Below are positions 35,273-44,257 of a stretch of 64,000 nucleotides of DNA, one piece after another (the first letter of the stretch is position 1; each line of letters opens with the position of its first letter). Origin of the DNA: Muribaculaceae bacterium (GTDB lineage Bacteria; Bacteroidota; Bacteroidia; Bacteroidales; Muribaculaceae); NCBI GenBank assembly GCA_017548365.1, contig JAFZAC010000043.1, forward strand, positions 1 to 64,000, given 5' to 3'. A program made the position numbers and the translations under genes. The notes beneath the pieces are model-generated. The model searched no databases and was not told the DNA's origin. It was given only the letters and a program-made list of their open reading frames with translations.

Positions 35273-36394
35273 TTAAATTAAATATTCGTAAAAGTTGTCT
35301 CGGTTGATAATTTGGAACTCAACATTTGGATAGGCATTTTTGAATGATAGCGGTAATTTGGCCTTGCGATTAGGATTCCATTTTATCTCAAATGCTTTAA
35401 TCAGGCCGTCCTTTTCCTCGATATAATCAATTTCTTGTTGAGTGCTTGTACGCCAAAAACGGCATAGTGAGAAATCACCAGTGTAATATTTGCGCTTTAT
35501 CCGTTCAGAGATGATGTAGTTCTCAAATAAGGCCCCAATATCTCCTCTTACTTCGGCAGGAGCAAAGTCGCGGATTACGGCATTTCTAATGCCATTATCA
35601 TAAAAGTAAATTTTGCGGCTGTTTTTCAGCTCGTTACGCAAATTGCGGCTGAATGACCTCAGACGAAATACGATGTAAGCTTGTTCTAGAATGTTGATGT
35701 ATTTATCCACAGTTTTTACATCTATGCCTGTTAGTTGTGAAAGCTCGGTATAAGAAACTTCACTGCCTATTTGATAGGCGAGCGCTTGTAGTAGGTTCAC
35801 CAATTTGTCGGTTTTGTGAACGCTATCAAATTCCAAAATATCCTTATATAGGTAACTGTCGGTTAAATCAACTAGAGTTCTTTGTTCGTCATTGACATTG
35901 TTTATTACTTCAGGATAGCTACCATATACTAGACGCTGAGGCAATGATTGTATTTCTTCTAGAACGTTTGTGGTGCTTGCCAATTCGTTGAAACTAAAGG
36001 GAAAAAGATTGTACTCCCATTTGCGGCCAGTGAGTGGCTCATTGATCTTGTTGGCAAGATCAAACGAAGAGCTACCGGTAGCAATAACTTGAAGCTCTGG
36101 CATACCATCAATAATAATCTTCAGTTTAATGCCAATGTCTTTAATCCTTTGTGCTTCGTCAATTATCAGGATTTTAGAATTCCCGATAATAGGTTTGATT
36201 CTGGTCAGTGAGACGTTTTCAAGAAGGGCTCTGGTGGCACTATGATCTCCATTGAGCCACATGATATCGTTGCCATTAGCAAATAATTTTTTGAGAAGAG
36301 TGGTTTTGCCTACTTGCCGTGCGCCCATTATCACTATGGCTTTGCCTTTAAAAAGTCGTTTTTCGATGTCTTTCTCTATGCTTCGATTAATCAT
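35273..36394 (-). CDS. AAA ATPase with DUF4143-type domain
   Basis: 373 residues from the ATG at 36394 (MINRSIEKD). Walker A GARQVGKTTL, Walker B KILIIDEAQRI and VIATGSSSF sensor are close together near the N-terminus; the C-terminal VFRLRSFSRNLRNELKNSRKIYFYD and IEEKDGLIKAFEIKWNPNRKAK give the nuclease-like DUF4143 region with a central E-x-K. A frame open to 36559 exists, but it would overlap miaA, and a TATCTTTGC promoter box lies at 36417-36425, so the shorter start is chosen. Base composition looks more A/T-rich than its neighbours, which hints at acquisition. Confidence 0.8.
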   Translation of the reverse strand: MINRSIEKDIEKRLFKGKAIVIMGARQVGKTTLLKKLFANGNDIMWLNGDHSATRALLENVSLTRIKPIIGNSKILIIDEAQRIKDIGIKLKIIIDGMPELQVIATGSSSFDLANKINEPLTGRKWEYNLFPFSFNELASTTNVLEEIQSLPQRLVYGSYPEVINNVNDEQRTLVDLTDSYLYKDILEFDSVHKTDKLVNLLQALAYQIGSEVSYTELSQLTGIDVKTVDKYINILEQAYIVFRLRSFSRNLRNELKNSRKIYFYDNGIRNAVIRDFAPAEVRGDIGALFENYIISERIKRKYYTGDFSLCRFWRTSTQQEIDYIEEKDGLIKAFEIKWNPNRKAKLPLSFKNAYPNVEFQIINRDNFYEYLI

Positions 36395-36416
36395 ATCGCA
36401 GTTTTTTATTTTGTTG

Positions 36417-36425
36417 GCAAAGATA
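36417..36425 (-). promoter_or_regulatory. -7 box of the DUF4143 ATPase - recX - comF unit
   Basis: TATCTTTGC on the minus strand, 22 nt upstream of the ATG at 36394, lying inside the longer alternative frame. Confidence 0.6.
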
Positions 36426-36504
36426 GAGTATTTTTCTGCAAAATCCAAAAATCTTATGGTTTTTGTGGAATTGATTCCATAAAAATCATGGTTTTTTCGG
36501 AATT

Positions 36505-37407
36505 TCACACCATTTTCAGTAGGTTTTCGGTCGTTTTTAAGCATTCTTCGGGGTGGCACCAGGTGATGGAGGTGTCGCGTTGGAGCCAGCGGAGCTGTTT
36601 CTTGGCATAGAGGCGGGTGTTCTTCTTTATGCGCTCGATGGCGGTGGTGCGCTCCATAGTGCCGTCGAAGATGGCAAACATCTCCTTGTAACCCACGGTG
36701 TTGAGCGAGTTGAGATGGCGCAGGTGATAGACGCTGCGTGCCTCTTGTTCCAGACCTTGCTCTATCATGGCGTCGACACGGCGGTTGATGCGGTCGAAGA
36801 GCAGGCTACGTTCCATGTTGAGTCCCACCTTGATGATGTTGAAAGGCCGTTGCTTGGTCTCTCCGGTGCGCAAGGTGGAGTAGGGGACACCAGCCTGGCG
36901 GCAGACCTCGACGGCATGCAGCACGCGTCGGTGGTTTTGCTTGTCGACCTGGGCGAAGTAGACCGGATCGAGGCGCTCGAGTTCGTCAAGTAGTGGCTCC
37001 AGCCCTTGTTCGTGCCACAATTGTTTGACGGCGTGTCGCACTTCATCGCTGATGTCGGGGATAAAGTCAATGCCGTTGCACACAGCGTCGACATACATCA
37101 TCGAGCCACCGCACATCACCACATAGTCGCCATGCTGCCACAGCTGCGGGAGCAGTGCCATCACATCGGCCTCAAACTGTGCAGCGCTGTAATATTCGTC
37201 AAGCTCCTTGAACTGGACGAAGTGGTGTCGCACGAGTGCCTGCTCCTCGGGGGTGGGGGCTGCGGTGCCAATGGGTATGCCCTTGAACACCTGCCTTGAG
37301 TCAGCATTGATGATTTCACAGCCCAAGCGCTGCGCAACCTCGATGGCTGCCGCTGTTTTTCCCACACCGGTGGGGCCTGTTATGACGATTAATGTGCTCA
37401 AAATCAA
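36505..37407 (-). CDS. miaA: tRNA dimethylallyltransferase
   Basis: Adds a dimethylallyl group to A37 of UNN-reading tRNAs. 300 residues. P-loop GPTGVGKT at residues 10-17, DSRQVFKGIPIGTAAPT loop that recognises the target, and the C-terminal TRLYAKKQLRWLQRD signature of the family. Last gene of a unit starting at the restriction-modification gene; the alpha/beta hydrolase ends 16 nt upstream. Confidence 0.95.
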   Translation of the reverse strand: MILSTLIVITGPTGVGKTAAAIEVAQRLGCEIINADSRQVFKGIPIGTAAPTPEEQALVRHHFVQFKELDEYYSAAQFEADVMALLPQLWQHGDYVVMCGGSMMYVDAVCNGIDFIPDISDEVRHAVKQLWHEQGLEPLLDELERLDPVYFAQVDKQNHRRVLHAVEVCRQAGVPYSTLRTGETKQRPFNIIKVGLNMERSLLFDRINRRVDAMIEQGLEQEARSVYHLRHLNSLNTVGYKEMFAIFDGTMERTTAIERIKKNTRLYAKKQLRWLQRDTSITWCHPEECLKTTENLLKMV

Positions 37408-37424
37408 GTGTTAAGTGGCTGGAC
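37404..37424. repeat. Short GTGTTAA repeat relic
   Basis: A single AAGTGTTAAGTGG unit matching the family at 27200-27236, in the 16-nt gap between two genes. Confidence 0.4.
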
Positions 37425-38389
37425 TATTTAATAAATCTGTTGACAAAATTTTTCACGCGCTTTGTATACTCTTTGGTGTGGTCGGTGTAGGAGTAGGCAT
37501 GCTCAGAGCCTGGAGCGACATATTTTTCCTTGTAGCCGCGAGTCTTGGCTGCGTAGAGTTCATCGAGCATGCGGTAGGGCACAAAGGTGTCGGCATCGCC
37601 ATGGATGAAAAGCATGGGCAGCGTAGACTTTTTCAGTTGCTCCACTGCCGACGCTTCGCCAAATGTCCAGCCATAGCGCATTTTGCACAGTGCGCTTGTA
37701 GTGTACATCAGAGGGATGTCGGAAAGTGAGAACATGGTGTGCAGCTGGTCGGAGAATTCGTCCCACACACTGGTGTAGCCACAGTCTTCTACGAAACATT
37801 TCACATAGGGTGGGCATTTCTCTCCACTTATGCACATTGTGGTGAAGCCTCCCATCGAGATGCCGTGAATAACCATCTGTGTTTGAGCCGAGTCGCCACG
37901 GAACTTATTGTTGGCTATATCCATCCACCGCATCACGTCGTGACGGTCGAGCCAACCCATGTCGATGTGGTCGCCGTCGCTGTCACCGTGGGCATATCCG
38001 TTGGGCAGCAGCACATTATAGCCCATGCTGTGGTAGAGGAATGCGATGTGGAACATCGACTCGGCGCGGTCCTTATAGCCATGAAGGAGAACGGCGACTT
38101 TATTGGACGGTGTCTTGGCGTTTACATATACGGCATGCATTGTGCCGCGCTTATCGATTGTGATGCTCGTGTCGATGTAGGCATGATATTGCTCGAGTGA
38201 GTCGGTCCAGGATTTGATGCTTGATGGCTCGCGCTTGAAGAAACGTTCCATCGCCTCCTTGTGGCTGCGCTTGTATGGCTTCAGCGCAAATCCCAGCATA
38301 TAGTAACTGGCGCCAATAACAATTGCTATTGCTATTATCAGAGTCGTGATGAACGCGACTGTTATTGTTCTCTTAATTGATTGTTTCAT
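37424..38389 (-). CDS. Membrane-anchored alpha/beta hydrolase
   Basis: 321 residues from the ATG. N-terminal TM helix (about residues 8-30, TITVAFITTLIIAIAIVIGASY), then an alpha/beta hydrolase: oxyanion region LLHGYKDRAESMF, nucleophile elbow HGISMGGFTT with Ser, acid in MLFIHGDADTFVPY and terminal GSEHAYSYTDH with catalytic His. Probable extracytoplasmic carboxylesterase or acylhydrolase; substrate unknown. Two nt from the upstream restriction-modification gene, so co-transcribed. Confidence 0.85.
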   Translation of the reverse strand: MKQSIKRTITVAFITTLIIAIAIVIGASYYMLGFALKPYKRSHKEAMERFFKREPSSIKSWTDSLEQYHAYIDTSITIDKRGTMHAVYVNAKTPSNKVAVLLHGYKDRAESMFHIAFLYHSMGYNVLLPNGYAHGDSDGDHIDMGWLDRHDVMRWMDIANNKFRGDSAQTQMVIHGISMGGFTTMCISGEKCPPYVKCFVEDCGYTSVWDEFSDQLHTMFSLSDIPLMYTTSALCKMRYGWTFGEASAVEQLKKSTLPMLFIHGDADTFVPYRMLDELYAAKTRGYKEKYVAPGSEHAYSYTDHTKEYTKRVKNFVNRFIK

Positions 38390-38391
38390 TA

Positions 38392-41154
38392 TCAATTATT
38401 CTTGTTGCCTGTCAAGTTCTGGTAAAGTTCAAACAGGCGCGCGACGCACTCGCTCTCGGTCATGGTGATAGGGAAGCCGTAGGCCTGCATCACTGCCTTG
38501 TCGTTCTGCTGGTGGGCTTTGCGCAGCTCGGGCGGCATCGTCAGTTCGTCGTATAGGTCGGCAAGGCTGCTGTCGGGGTACAGTGCTCTCGCATCAAGTA
38601 TTGCTTGTGCGGTAGCAGCTATCTTCTCGCGTTGCTCATCACTCACCTCTGGCCATGGGAAGTTGTTGTAAACAACGCTACCTGAATATTGATAATCGCT
38701 TTTCATTCTACCGCAAACCACTCTCATCCACGCCATGTGAACATTTGAAATTAATATGCCAAAATCAAATCTTGTAGCATCTGGAACAATTAAAGCACTA
38801 CCATTAATAATGATTTCAGGAGAAACAAATGATATGGGAATATATCTTCTTCTTTCAGATGAAACTTTTGGTATAACAATCATATTGGATGACGGTTGTC
38901 TTATTTCTCCAAATAAATATGGTGTTTCTGCTAATTTTAGTGTTTGTGGACGATTGCTCGACTCTCTAAATTCCCTAGTTAATTTTACTCGTTCCATTAT
39001 TATTTGAGATTGACGTAACTCTTTTGGATTGAATCCAGTCAACCAAAGACACCACCTCAATTTTTTATTTATAAGTTCTGCTCCACCTGCATATTGTTTT
39101 ATAAACTGATTATTGCTAGTGGACTCTTTAAGCAAAGATTGAACATCTTCTTCATTAAGAATTAAATGCCCATCATCAATTGGCATACTTCCATATGAAA
39201 TCTCAGGTACGTTGCAAATAGGACACACTCTTTTGTCTATATAAATTGGAGCCCCATCAATTAAGTATGGATTAATCTCTTTTGCTTGTTTTGTTATTTT
39301 ATCATCAAAAATTATCTTATCAATTGGACTTTTTCCAAAAACAAATCCAATAATAACGCAATGAACATGAGCCTTATCGCTTGCTTCGCTGTCCCATCGG
39401 AAAGTGCGATAAGCAAATATTATTTCAAGATTATTCTTATATAATTCTTTCCAAAGAATAGGCACTTGTTCACCTTGAGTAATACTGTTGGTCGAAACAA
39501 AAGCAGCTTTGATATTCGTATATTGCATCATTTTTATGGCTTTTATATACCATCCAGCCACATAATCAAGATTTCCAATGCCTTTTACTTTGGGTCCAAA
39601 TAAAGAAACTATTTCTTCTTTCTGACTTCTTGTCTGTTCTTTCTTTCCCACAAACGGTGGATTCCCAATTATATAATCCAGTTCATCTTTCGGCACCACT
39701 GATTCCCAGTCGATGCGCAGGGCGTTTGCCTCGTGGATATTGGCATTGTTTTTCAGCGGTAGGAAGTCGATGTCGTGCTTGATAATCTGCTCAGTCTCAG
39801 CAAGCATCTGCGACTCGCTAATCCACAGGGCTGTAGTGGCGACAGTTACGGCAAAGTCGTTAATCTCGATGCCGTAGAACTGATTGATATTCACCTTGAT
39901 GGGCGAGAATTCCTCCAGACCGATAAACGCCTGTCCGTGAGTCATGGCACGAACCACCTGGTTCTCGAGTCGGCGCAGACACAGGTATGTCTCGGTAAGA
40001 AAGTTTCCCGAGCCGCAAGCAGGGTCGAGGAAGGTGAGGCTCGCCAGTTTGTCTTGGTAGGCACGAAGCAGTCGTTGGCGCTTTTTCTCGATTTTCTCTT
40101 CCAAGATAGTGTCGAGTTCTTGGCGCAGGTCGTTGAGGAACAGCGGGTCTATCACCTTGTGGATGTTCTCGATGCTGGTGTAGTGCATACCACCGCTGCG
40201 GCGAGTCTCGGGGTTGAGAGTGCTCTCAAACATCGCACCGAAGATGGTTGGGCTTATCTCGCTCCAGTCGAAGTCGAGCGATGCCTTCTGCAACAGCAGT
40301 TCACGCAGCTCGGGGGTGAACTGCGGAATGTCGATAAAGTCGGCAAACACGCCCTTTGCGTAGGGGAATGCCTGCAGGTCGGCACGCAAATATTTGCTGC
40401 GCTCCTCTACAGGGGTGTTGAGTGTGTCAAAGAGTTGAAGGAGCGCCGTGCGCATCATCTCGGTGTCGTATTTTACGAGATAGTCATGGAACTGGTCACG
40501 GGTGAAGATTCCTGCATCCTCGGCATATAGGCAGAACACAAGGCGCACACACAGTATGTTGAGCTGCTGCAGCGTCTCGGGGTCGCGTTCGCCATATTGC
40601 TTCAGCATCGCCTCATAAATCTCGCCTATTATCTCGCCAGCCTGCATCGACACTTCCATCTCGCGAGACAGGTGTTCGCTCTTTACATCAACAAGGAATT
40701 TCAGGCGGTAGTAGTCTTTCTCAAGGTCAGCAAGCAGCACCTGCTCAGGCTGGCTGTTGGGCTGCTCCATGTCGTAGACGAGAAACTCCTGGAAGTTGCT
40801 TACCACAACCCAACGCGGGTGGCGGCTCAGAGGCAGACCGCTAACGTAGCGCTTGGCTTGCTGGAAGGGCGTGAGGAATGTGCCGTCGCTCTGACGTATG
40901 GCTTTCCAAAGGTCTTTGTCGAGGCTTTTTTGCTCTATCAGAACTTTTGTTGTTGGGATATAGCCGTCGATAAACGAGGTGCTGTCGAGCATCACCTGGT
41001 CCTCAAACTCGATAAAGTCGGCGACATGCTCCACGCCATACACCTCGCTCAAGAGTTGCATCCAGAACTTCTGGCTCTCGCCTTTCTCATAGCCTCGGCC
41101 TTCCCATTTCAAGGAAAACTCCCTGGCCGCTGCCTTCTGTTGTTTCTCGGTCAT
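38392..41154 (-). CDS. Single-chain restriction-modification enzyme, MmeI-like (type IIG/IIL)
   Basis: 920 residues in MmeI order. N-terminal PD-(D/E)XK nuclease (Asp63, Glu74, Lys76 in IEQK; MmeI has D-E-K at 70/80/82), helical connector, N6-adenine methyltransferase core (motif I DPACGSGNF from Asp377; motif IV NPPF at 498-501), then target-recognition and C-terminal regions. It should methylate one adenine strand and cut at a distance. From about 38690 to 39680 the DNA is much richer in A/T: sample 60-nt rows counted by hand are 28% (39241) and 32% (38881) GC, against 60% in row 40261. This spans motif IV to the recognition domain, a likely recombination swap. The start at 41154 follows a TATATTTG promoter box (41183-41191). 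Confidence 0.88.
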   Translation of the reverse strand: MTEKQQKAAAREFSLKWEGRGYEKGESQKFWMQLLSEVYGVEHVADFIEFEDQVMLDSTSFIDGYIPTTKVLIEQKSLDKDLWKAIRQSDGTFLTPFQQAKRYVSGLPLSRHPRWVVVSNFQEFLVYDMEQPNSQPEQVLLADLEKDYYRLKFLVDVKSEHLSREMEVSMQAGEIIGEIYEAMLKQYGERDPETLQQLNILCVRLVFCLYAEDAGIFTRDQFHDYLVKYDTEMMRTALLQLFDTLNTPVEERSKYLRADLQAFPYAKGVFADFIDIPQFTPELRELLLQKASLDFDWSEISPTIFGAMFESTLNPETRRSGGMHYTSIENIHKVIDPLFLNDLRQELDTILEEKIEKKRQRLLRAYQDKLASLTFLDPACGSGNFLTETYLCLRRLENQVVRAMTHGQAFIGLEEFSPIKVNINQFYGIEINDFAVTVATTALWISESQMLAETEQIIKHDIDFLPLKNNANIHEANALRIDWESVVPKDELDYIIGNPPFVGKKEQTRSQKEEIVSLFGPKVKGIGNLDYVAGWYIKAIKMMQYTNIKAAFVSTNSITQGEQVPILWKELYKNNLEIIFAYRTFRWDSEASDKAHVHCVIIGFVFGKSPIDKIIFDDKITKQAKEINPYLIDGAPIYIDKRVCPICNVPEISYGSMPIDDGHLILNEEDVQSLLKESTSNNQFIKQYAGGAELINKKLRWCLWLTGFNPKELRQSQIIMERVKLTREFRESSNRPQTLKLAETPYLFGEIRQPSSNMIVIPKVSSERRRYIPISFVSPEIIINGSALIVPDATRFDFGILISNVHMAWMRVVCGRMKSDYQYSGSVVYNNFPWPEVSDEQREKIAATAQAILDARALYPDSSLADLYDELTMPPELRKAHQQNDKAVMQAYGFPITMTESECVARLFELYQNLTGNKNN

Positions 41155-41182
41155 GAATTCTTGTGTTGGAATCAATATATCT

Positions 41183-41191
41183 GCAAATATA
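41183..41191 (-). promoter_or_regulatory. -7 box of the restriction-modification gene
   Basis: TATATTTGC on the minus strand, about 30 nt upstream of the ATG at 41154. It lies inside a longer alternative frame (to 41214), which argues against that frame. Confidence 0.6.
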
Positions 41192-41214
41192 CATATTAAA
41201 TTCGTTCGAGACAA

Positions 41215-41426
41215 AAAATAATTGAGTTTTGAGGAATTATAATGGAGAGTGGAGAAGTAATAGAATCCACCTCTACATCGTCGGACTTTGTCGGAGATAG
41301 TCTGACTTAGTCTGACAATTGGGCAATAAGAAATAACTGTGGAGGGGAAGAGTTTTTAATATTGCCTTCTACATCTTTTTACATTACCTTTGCGCGTATA
41401 CACGAACATTATAATTTATATCAACC
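41215..41426. other. Intergenic region before the 54-bp array
   Basis: Contains a short GGAGAGTGGAGA relic (41241-41252), repeated GTCTGACTTAGTCTGAC near 41298-41315 and a plus-strand TACCTTTG box at 41385-41392 followed by GCG. No gene. Confidence 0.6.
41385..41392 (+). promoter_or_regulatory. -7 box upstream of the 54-bp array
   Basis: TACCTTTG followed by CGCG, 35 nt before an ATG at 41427 that opens a frame running through the whole array. A transcript from here would also reach the amidase gene. Confidence 0.5.
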
Positions 41427-41436
41427 ATGAGAAAAA

Positions 41437-41870
41437 AAATTTTTTTAAAAAGTGTCCCACGCCTGTTCCCGATCCACGATCACGATTCCCGATTTTTTTT
41501 AAAAAGTGTCCCACACCCGATCACGATCCACGATCACGGTTCCCGATTTTTTAAAAAAAGTGTCCCACACCCGATCACGATCCACGATCCCGATCCTCGA
41601 TTTTTTTTAAAAAGTGTCCCACACCCGATCACGATCCACGATCACGATTCCCGATTTTTTTATAAAATCGTCCCACACCCGATCACGATCCTCGATCACG
41701 ATTCCCGATTTTTTTATAAAATCGTCCCACACCCGATCACGATCCCCGATCACGATCCTCGATTTTTTTATAAAATCGTCCCACACCCGATCACGATCCT
41801 CGATCACGATTCCCGATTTTTTTTAAAAAGTGTCCCACACCCGATCACGATCCTCGATCACGATCCACGG
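41437..41870 (+). repeat. Minisatellite, eight 54-bp units in one open frame
   Basis: TCCCAC recurs at 41455, 41509, 41563, 41617, 41671, 41725, 41779 and 41833, exactly 54 bp apart. A unit is a T-run/A-run block, GTGTCCCACACC, then GATCACGATCC-type sequence. 54 is a multiple of three, so an ATG at 41427 leads to a 152-residue frame with an 18-residue repeat (KSVPHPITIHDHDSRFFL) ending at 41885. Unit 3 has a shifted T/A boundary but the same length. Core GATCACGATCC also occurs once at about 195 and 5083. Translation is possible but unproven; the composition (no signal peptide, extreme bias) argues against a normal protein. Confidence 0.9.
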
Positions 41871-41895
41871 TTTTTGCTAATTTAGGAAAAAACAT

Positions 41896-41903
41896 TAATT
41901 TTG
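41896..41903 (+). promoter_or_regulatory. -7 box of the amidase gene
   Basis: TAATTTTG followed by CA, 5 nt before the ATG at 41909; transcription would start at or next to the start codon, giving a leaderless or very short leader mRNA. Confidence 0.45.
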
Positions 41904-41908
41904 CAATC

Positions 41909-43060
41909 ATGAAAAAAATAACACTGGCACTGGCCGCGGCGTTGCTCGCCCTTGCACCAGCGGCTGCCAAAGGACTGAAGGGCAAAGTCATTTATGTAAA
42001 CCCAGGACATGGTGGGTGGACCGTGAACGACCGTCCACACGCTACCATGAACTATGAGGAGATGGATACCATGAGTTTCTTTGAGTCGAAGACCTGCTTG
42101 TGGAAAGGCCTTGAGCTGCGCAACCGCCTGGAGGCTGCTGGGGCTAAGGTTATAATGTCGCGCACTCGCAATGGATGGGTGTCGGAGGGCGACAAGAATG
42201 CCACTGACAACGACCGTTTCGAGACCTATTGCGACGAGAACGGCGAACAGCAGCTCATCACGCTGCAAAAAATCGCCTGCCAGGTCGATTCCATAAATCC
42301 TGACTACTTCATCGCTCTTCACAGCAATGCCACAGGCGGCGGTGACGGCAAGAAGGTGAATTATCTGCTCTATATGTATCGTGGAGAGACAGGTAACGAC
42401 TATGCCAAAGGCAGCATCGAGAGGGCCAAGGTGGCTTTTCCCTATGTCTATGACAATCCATTGACGGTGTGGACCGTGAAAGAGACCGACCGCTACATAG
42501 CAGGCGACCTCACATGGATGGGCGGGACACCTCCGGGGACTCCCAATGTGCTGGGCTACACTGGTTGGCTTGCAGTGCTTAAGCACCGAGTGCCCAGTTT
42601 CCTTGTCGAAGGCTCGTTCCATAGCTATCAACCTGAGCGTCAGCGCTTGATGAATCGTGACTACTGCCGCATGGAGGGCATCAGGCATTTTCGTGGCATC
42701 AACGCTTGGTTTGGCGGCAAGCCCGAGAAGCATGGCTACATTGCCGGTACCATCAAGAGCGCCGACGAGACTGTTGATTCGCCTCTGTTCAACTACAAGG
42801 AAGACACCGACGACCAATGGTTGCCACTCAACGGTGCAACCGTCTATCTGCTCGATTCTCGCAACGTGCGCATACGTCACTATAAGGTGGATAACGAGTG
42901 GAACGGTTTCTTTGGCTTCTTCTACCTCAAGCCCGGCAAGTACTCGCTCATCTATGAGGCTCCCGGCTATGAGACCATTATCGAGAAAGTAGAGGTAAAG
43001 AAGGACCAGACCACCTACTGCAAGCCACGCTTGCACAAGTTGAATAATGTGGTGGAATGA
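41909..43060 (+). CDS. Exported N-acetylmuramoyl-L-alanine amidase
   Basis: Cleaves the lactyl-alanine bond in peptidoglycan. 383 residues. Signal peptide 1-20 (LAPAAAKG). Amidase_3 domain: VNPGHGGW with the first zinc His, a Glu in FFESKT, and FIALHSNATGG with the later zinc His. A large insertion separates the last two. The C-terminal 90 residues (GYIAGTIKSADETVDSP, KPGKYSLIYEAPGYETI) form a carboxypeptidase regulatory-like beta domain. Lies directly downstream of the minisatellite. Confidence 0.85.
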   Translation: MKKITLALAAALLALAPAAAKGLKGKVIYVNPGHGGWTVNDRPHATMNYEEMDTMSFFESKTCLWKGLELRNRLEAAGAKVIMSRTRNGWVSEGDKNATDNDRFETYCDENGEQQLITLQKIACQVDSINPDYFIALHSNATGGGDGKKVNYLLYMYRGETGNDYAKGSIERAKVAFPYVYDNPLTVWTVKETDRYIAGDLTWMGGTPPGTPNVLGYTGWLAVLKHRVPSFLVEGSFHSYQPERQRLMNRDYCRMEGIRHFRGINAWFGGKPEKHGYIAGTIKSADETVDSPLFNYKEDTDDQWLPLNGATVYLLDSRNVRIRHYKVDNEWNGFFGFFYLKPGKYSLIYEAPGYETIIEKVEVKKDQTTYCKPRLHKLNNVVE

Positions 43061-43103
43061 TTGCTTTTTAAGCTTTTTTGTTGCAATTGTTAATTTTTTT
43101 TAG

Positions 43104-43111
43104 TATTTTTG
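43104..43111 (+). promoter_or_regulatory. -7 box of the small exported protein gene
   Basis: TATTTTTG followed by TGG, 148 nt before the ATG at 43259; a long leader, so assignment is uncertain. Confidence 0.4.
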
Positions 43112-43258
43112 TGGCACATGCAAAAATGCTGCCTTGTTGCTGTCATTATTTGTCAAATGACATTGAATGAATGGTGAAAAAATGGGCGGTGATGACTTGT
43201 GTGGCTTTTTCTTGAGAAATCATCATAAAAACCATTACTAATTTAAAATCAGATTATT

Positions 43259-43705
43259 ATGAAGAAATTTTTATTACTAGCAGTGATTTTTGTGCTAGCA
43301 GCAAGCTCGGCACATGCCTATCGTGAAGATGTGTCAATGGTTCCTATATTGCAAAAATCGCTTGGAATCATCGATTTGATTGAAAATGACTATGAGAATG
43401 AAATCGTGAGAATTGAGTTTGACATAGTTTCGACATCTAAAGAATCTTATCGCGTACTGACTTCGGATTACACCTACACAATCGTGGCATTTGGCGACGA
43501 CCGCATCAAGGATATCGACGTGGCGCTCTACAAGTGGGATGGCACCGACTGGATACTTGTGAAAAAAGATAATGACGCCGAAGATGTGGCACTTATAACT
43601 TATACTCCAAGGACAACAGCAAACTATAAAGTCGTGGTTTCGGCCTACTCTTTCTATGGTAGCTACACGGCTGCGCATTATGGGTTGATTTACTACCACG
43701 AATAA
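43259..43705 (+). CDS. Small exported beta-sandwich protein
   Basis: A 148-residue protein. Signal peptide 1-20 (ASSAHAYR). The remainder has alternating strands ending in the jelly-roll-like TPRTTANYKVVVSAYSFYGSYTAAHYGLIYY, close to bacterial pre-peptidase C-terminal (PPC) sandwiches that bind peptides or carbohydrates. No active site. Stand-alone gene, about 200 nt after the amidase. Confidence 0.65.
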   Translation: MKKFLLLAVIFVLAASSAHAYREDVSMVPILQKSLGIIDLIENDYENEIVRIEFDIVSTSKESYRVLTSDYTYTIVAFGDDRIKDIDVALYKWDGTDWILVKKDNDAEDVALITYTPRTTANYKVVVSAYSFYGSYTAAHYGLIYYHE

Positions 43706-43916
43706 TAGGACAGTGCCCCCAAATCGCTACATCTTCGCTGTTGGCAGATTTCTCGTATTGAATAGTACATTATAAAAAAAGTTTTAATTTTCGGTAAATT
43801 GCTTTGGTAGTTTCAAAAGTTTGCAGTACCTTTGCAGCGATTTTCCGAAAGGCTCGACTAAGTGCCTCACGAGATTGGGGCCGCCGTACGGTATAACTTG
43901 TAATACAATTATTTAA
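43706..43916. other. Intergenic region with the rplU promoter
   Basis: Besides the promoter, the leader (43840-43916) contains CGACTAAGTGCC and GGGGCCGCCGTACGG but no hairpin I can identify as a known L21 leader. Confidence 0.5.
43803..43834 (+). promoter_or_regulatory. Promoter of rplU-rpmA
   Basis: TTTG at 43803-43806, 20-nt spacer, TACCTTTG at 43827-43834; a complete -33/-7 pair. Leader of about 75 nt to the rplU ATG. Confidence 0.8.
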
Positions 43917-44237
43917 ATGTACGCAATTGTAGAAATTCAGGGACAGCAGTTCAAGGTTGAGGCCGGTAAGAAGCTGTTTGTTCACTATCTCGGCGATGAG
44001 AAGAACGAGGGCGATTCAGTAGAATTCAACAAGGTTCTCTTAGTAGATGCCGACGGTGCCATCACAGTTGGCGCACCTACCGTAGAAGGTGCAAAAGTAG
44101 TGTGTGAAGTTAAGCAGCCTCTCGTAAAGGGAGAGCATGTGATTGTCTTCAAGAAGAAACGCCGCAAAGGCTATCGTCGCTTGAACGGTCATCGCCAGTG
44201 CTTCACCGAGCTCGTGATTAAAGATGTAATTGCTTAA
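43917..44237 (+). CDS. rplU: 50S ribosomal protein L21
   Basis: Binds 23S rRNA in the large subunit. 106 residues. Starts [17 protein letters not shown], contains [11 protein letters not shown] and the basic [15 protein letters not shown] tail region. First gene of the classic rplU-rpmA pair, 20 nt before rpmA. Confidence 0.97.
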   Translation: MYAIVEIQGQQFKVEAGKKLFVHYLGDEKNEGDSVEFNKVLLVDADGAITVGAPTVEGAKVVCEVKQPLVKGEHVIVFKKKRRKGYRRLNGHRQCFTELVIKDVIA

Positions 44238-44257
44238 CCCCTAAAAACTATTTCATT

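Noticed and set aside
36394..36559. Longer N-terminus of the DUF4143 ATPase
   Set aside because: It would overlap miaA by 55 nt and swallow the promoter box at 36417-36425; the added residues do not look like part of the family.
41437..41870. CRISPR array
   Set aside because: The units are directly adjacent 54-bp repeats with no unique spacers and no cas genes in the window.
43706..43916. L21 autoregulatory leader RNA
   Set aside because: I could not fold a convincing hairpin matching a known ribosomal leader; only the promoter is clear.
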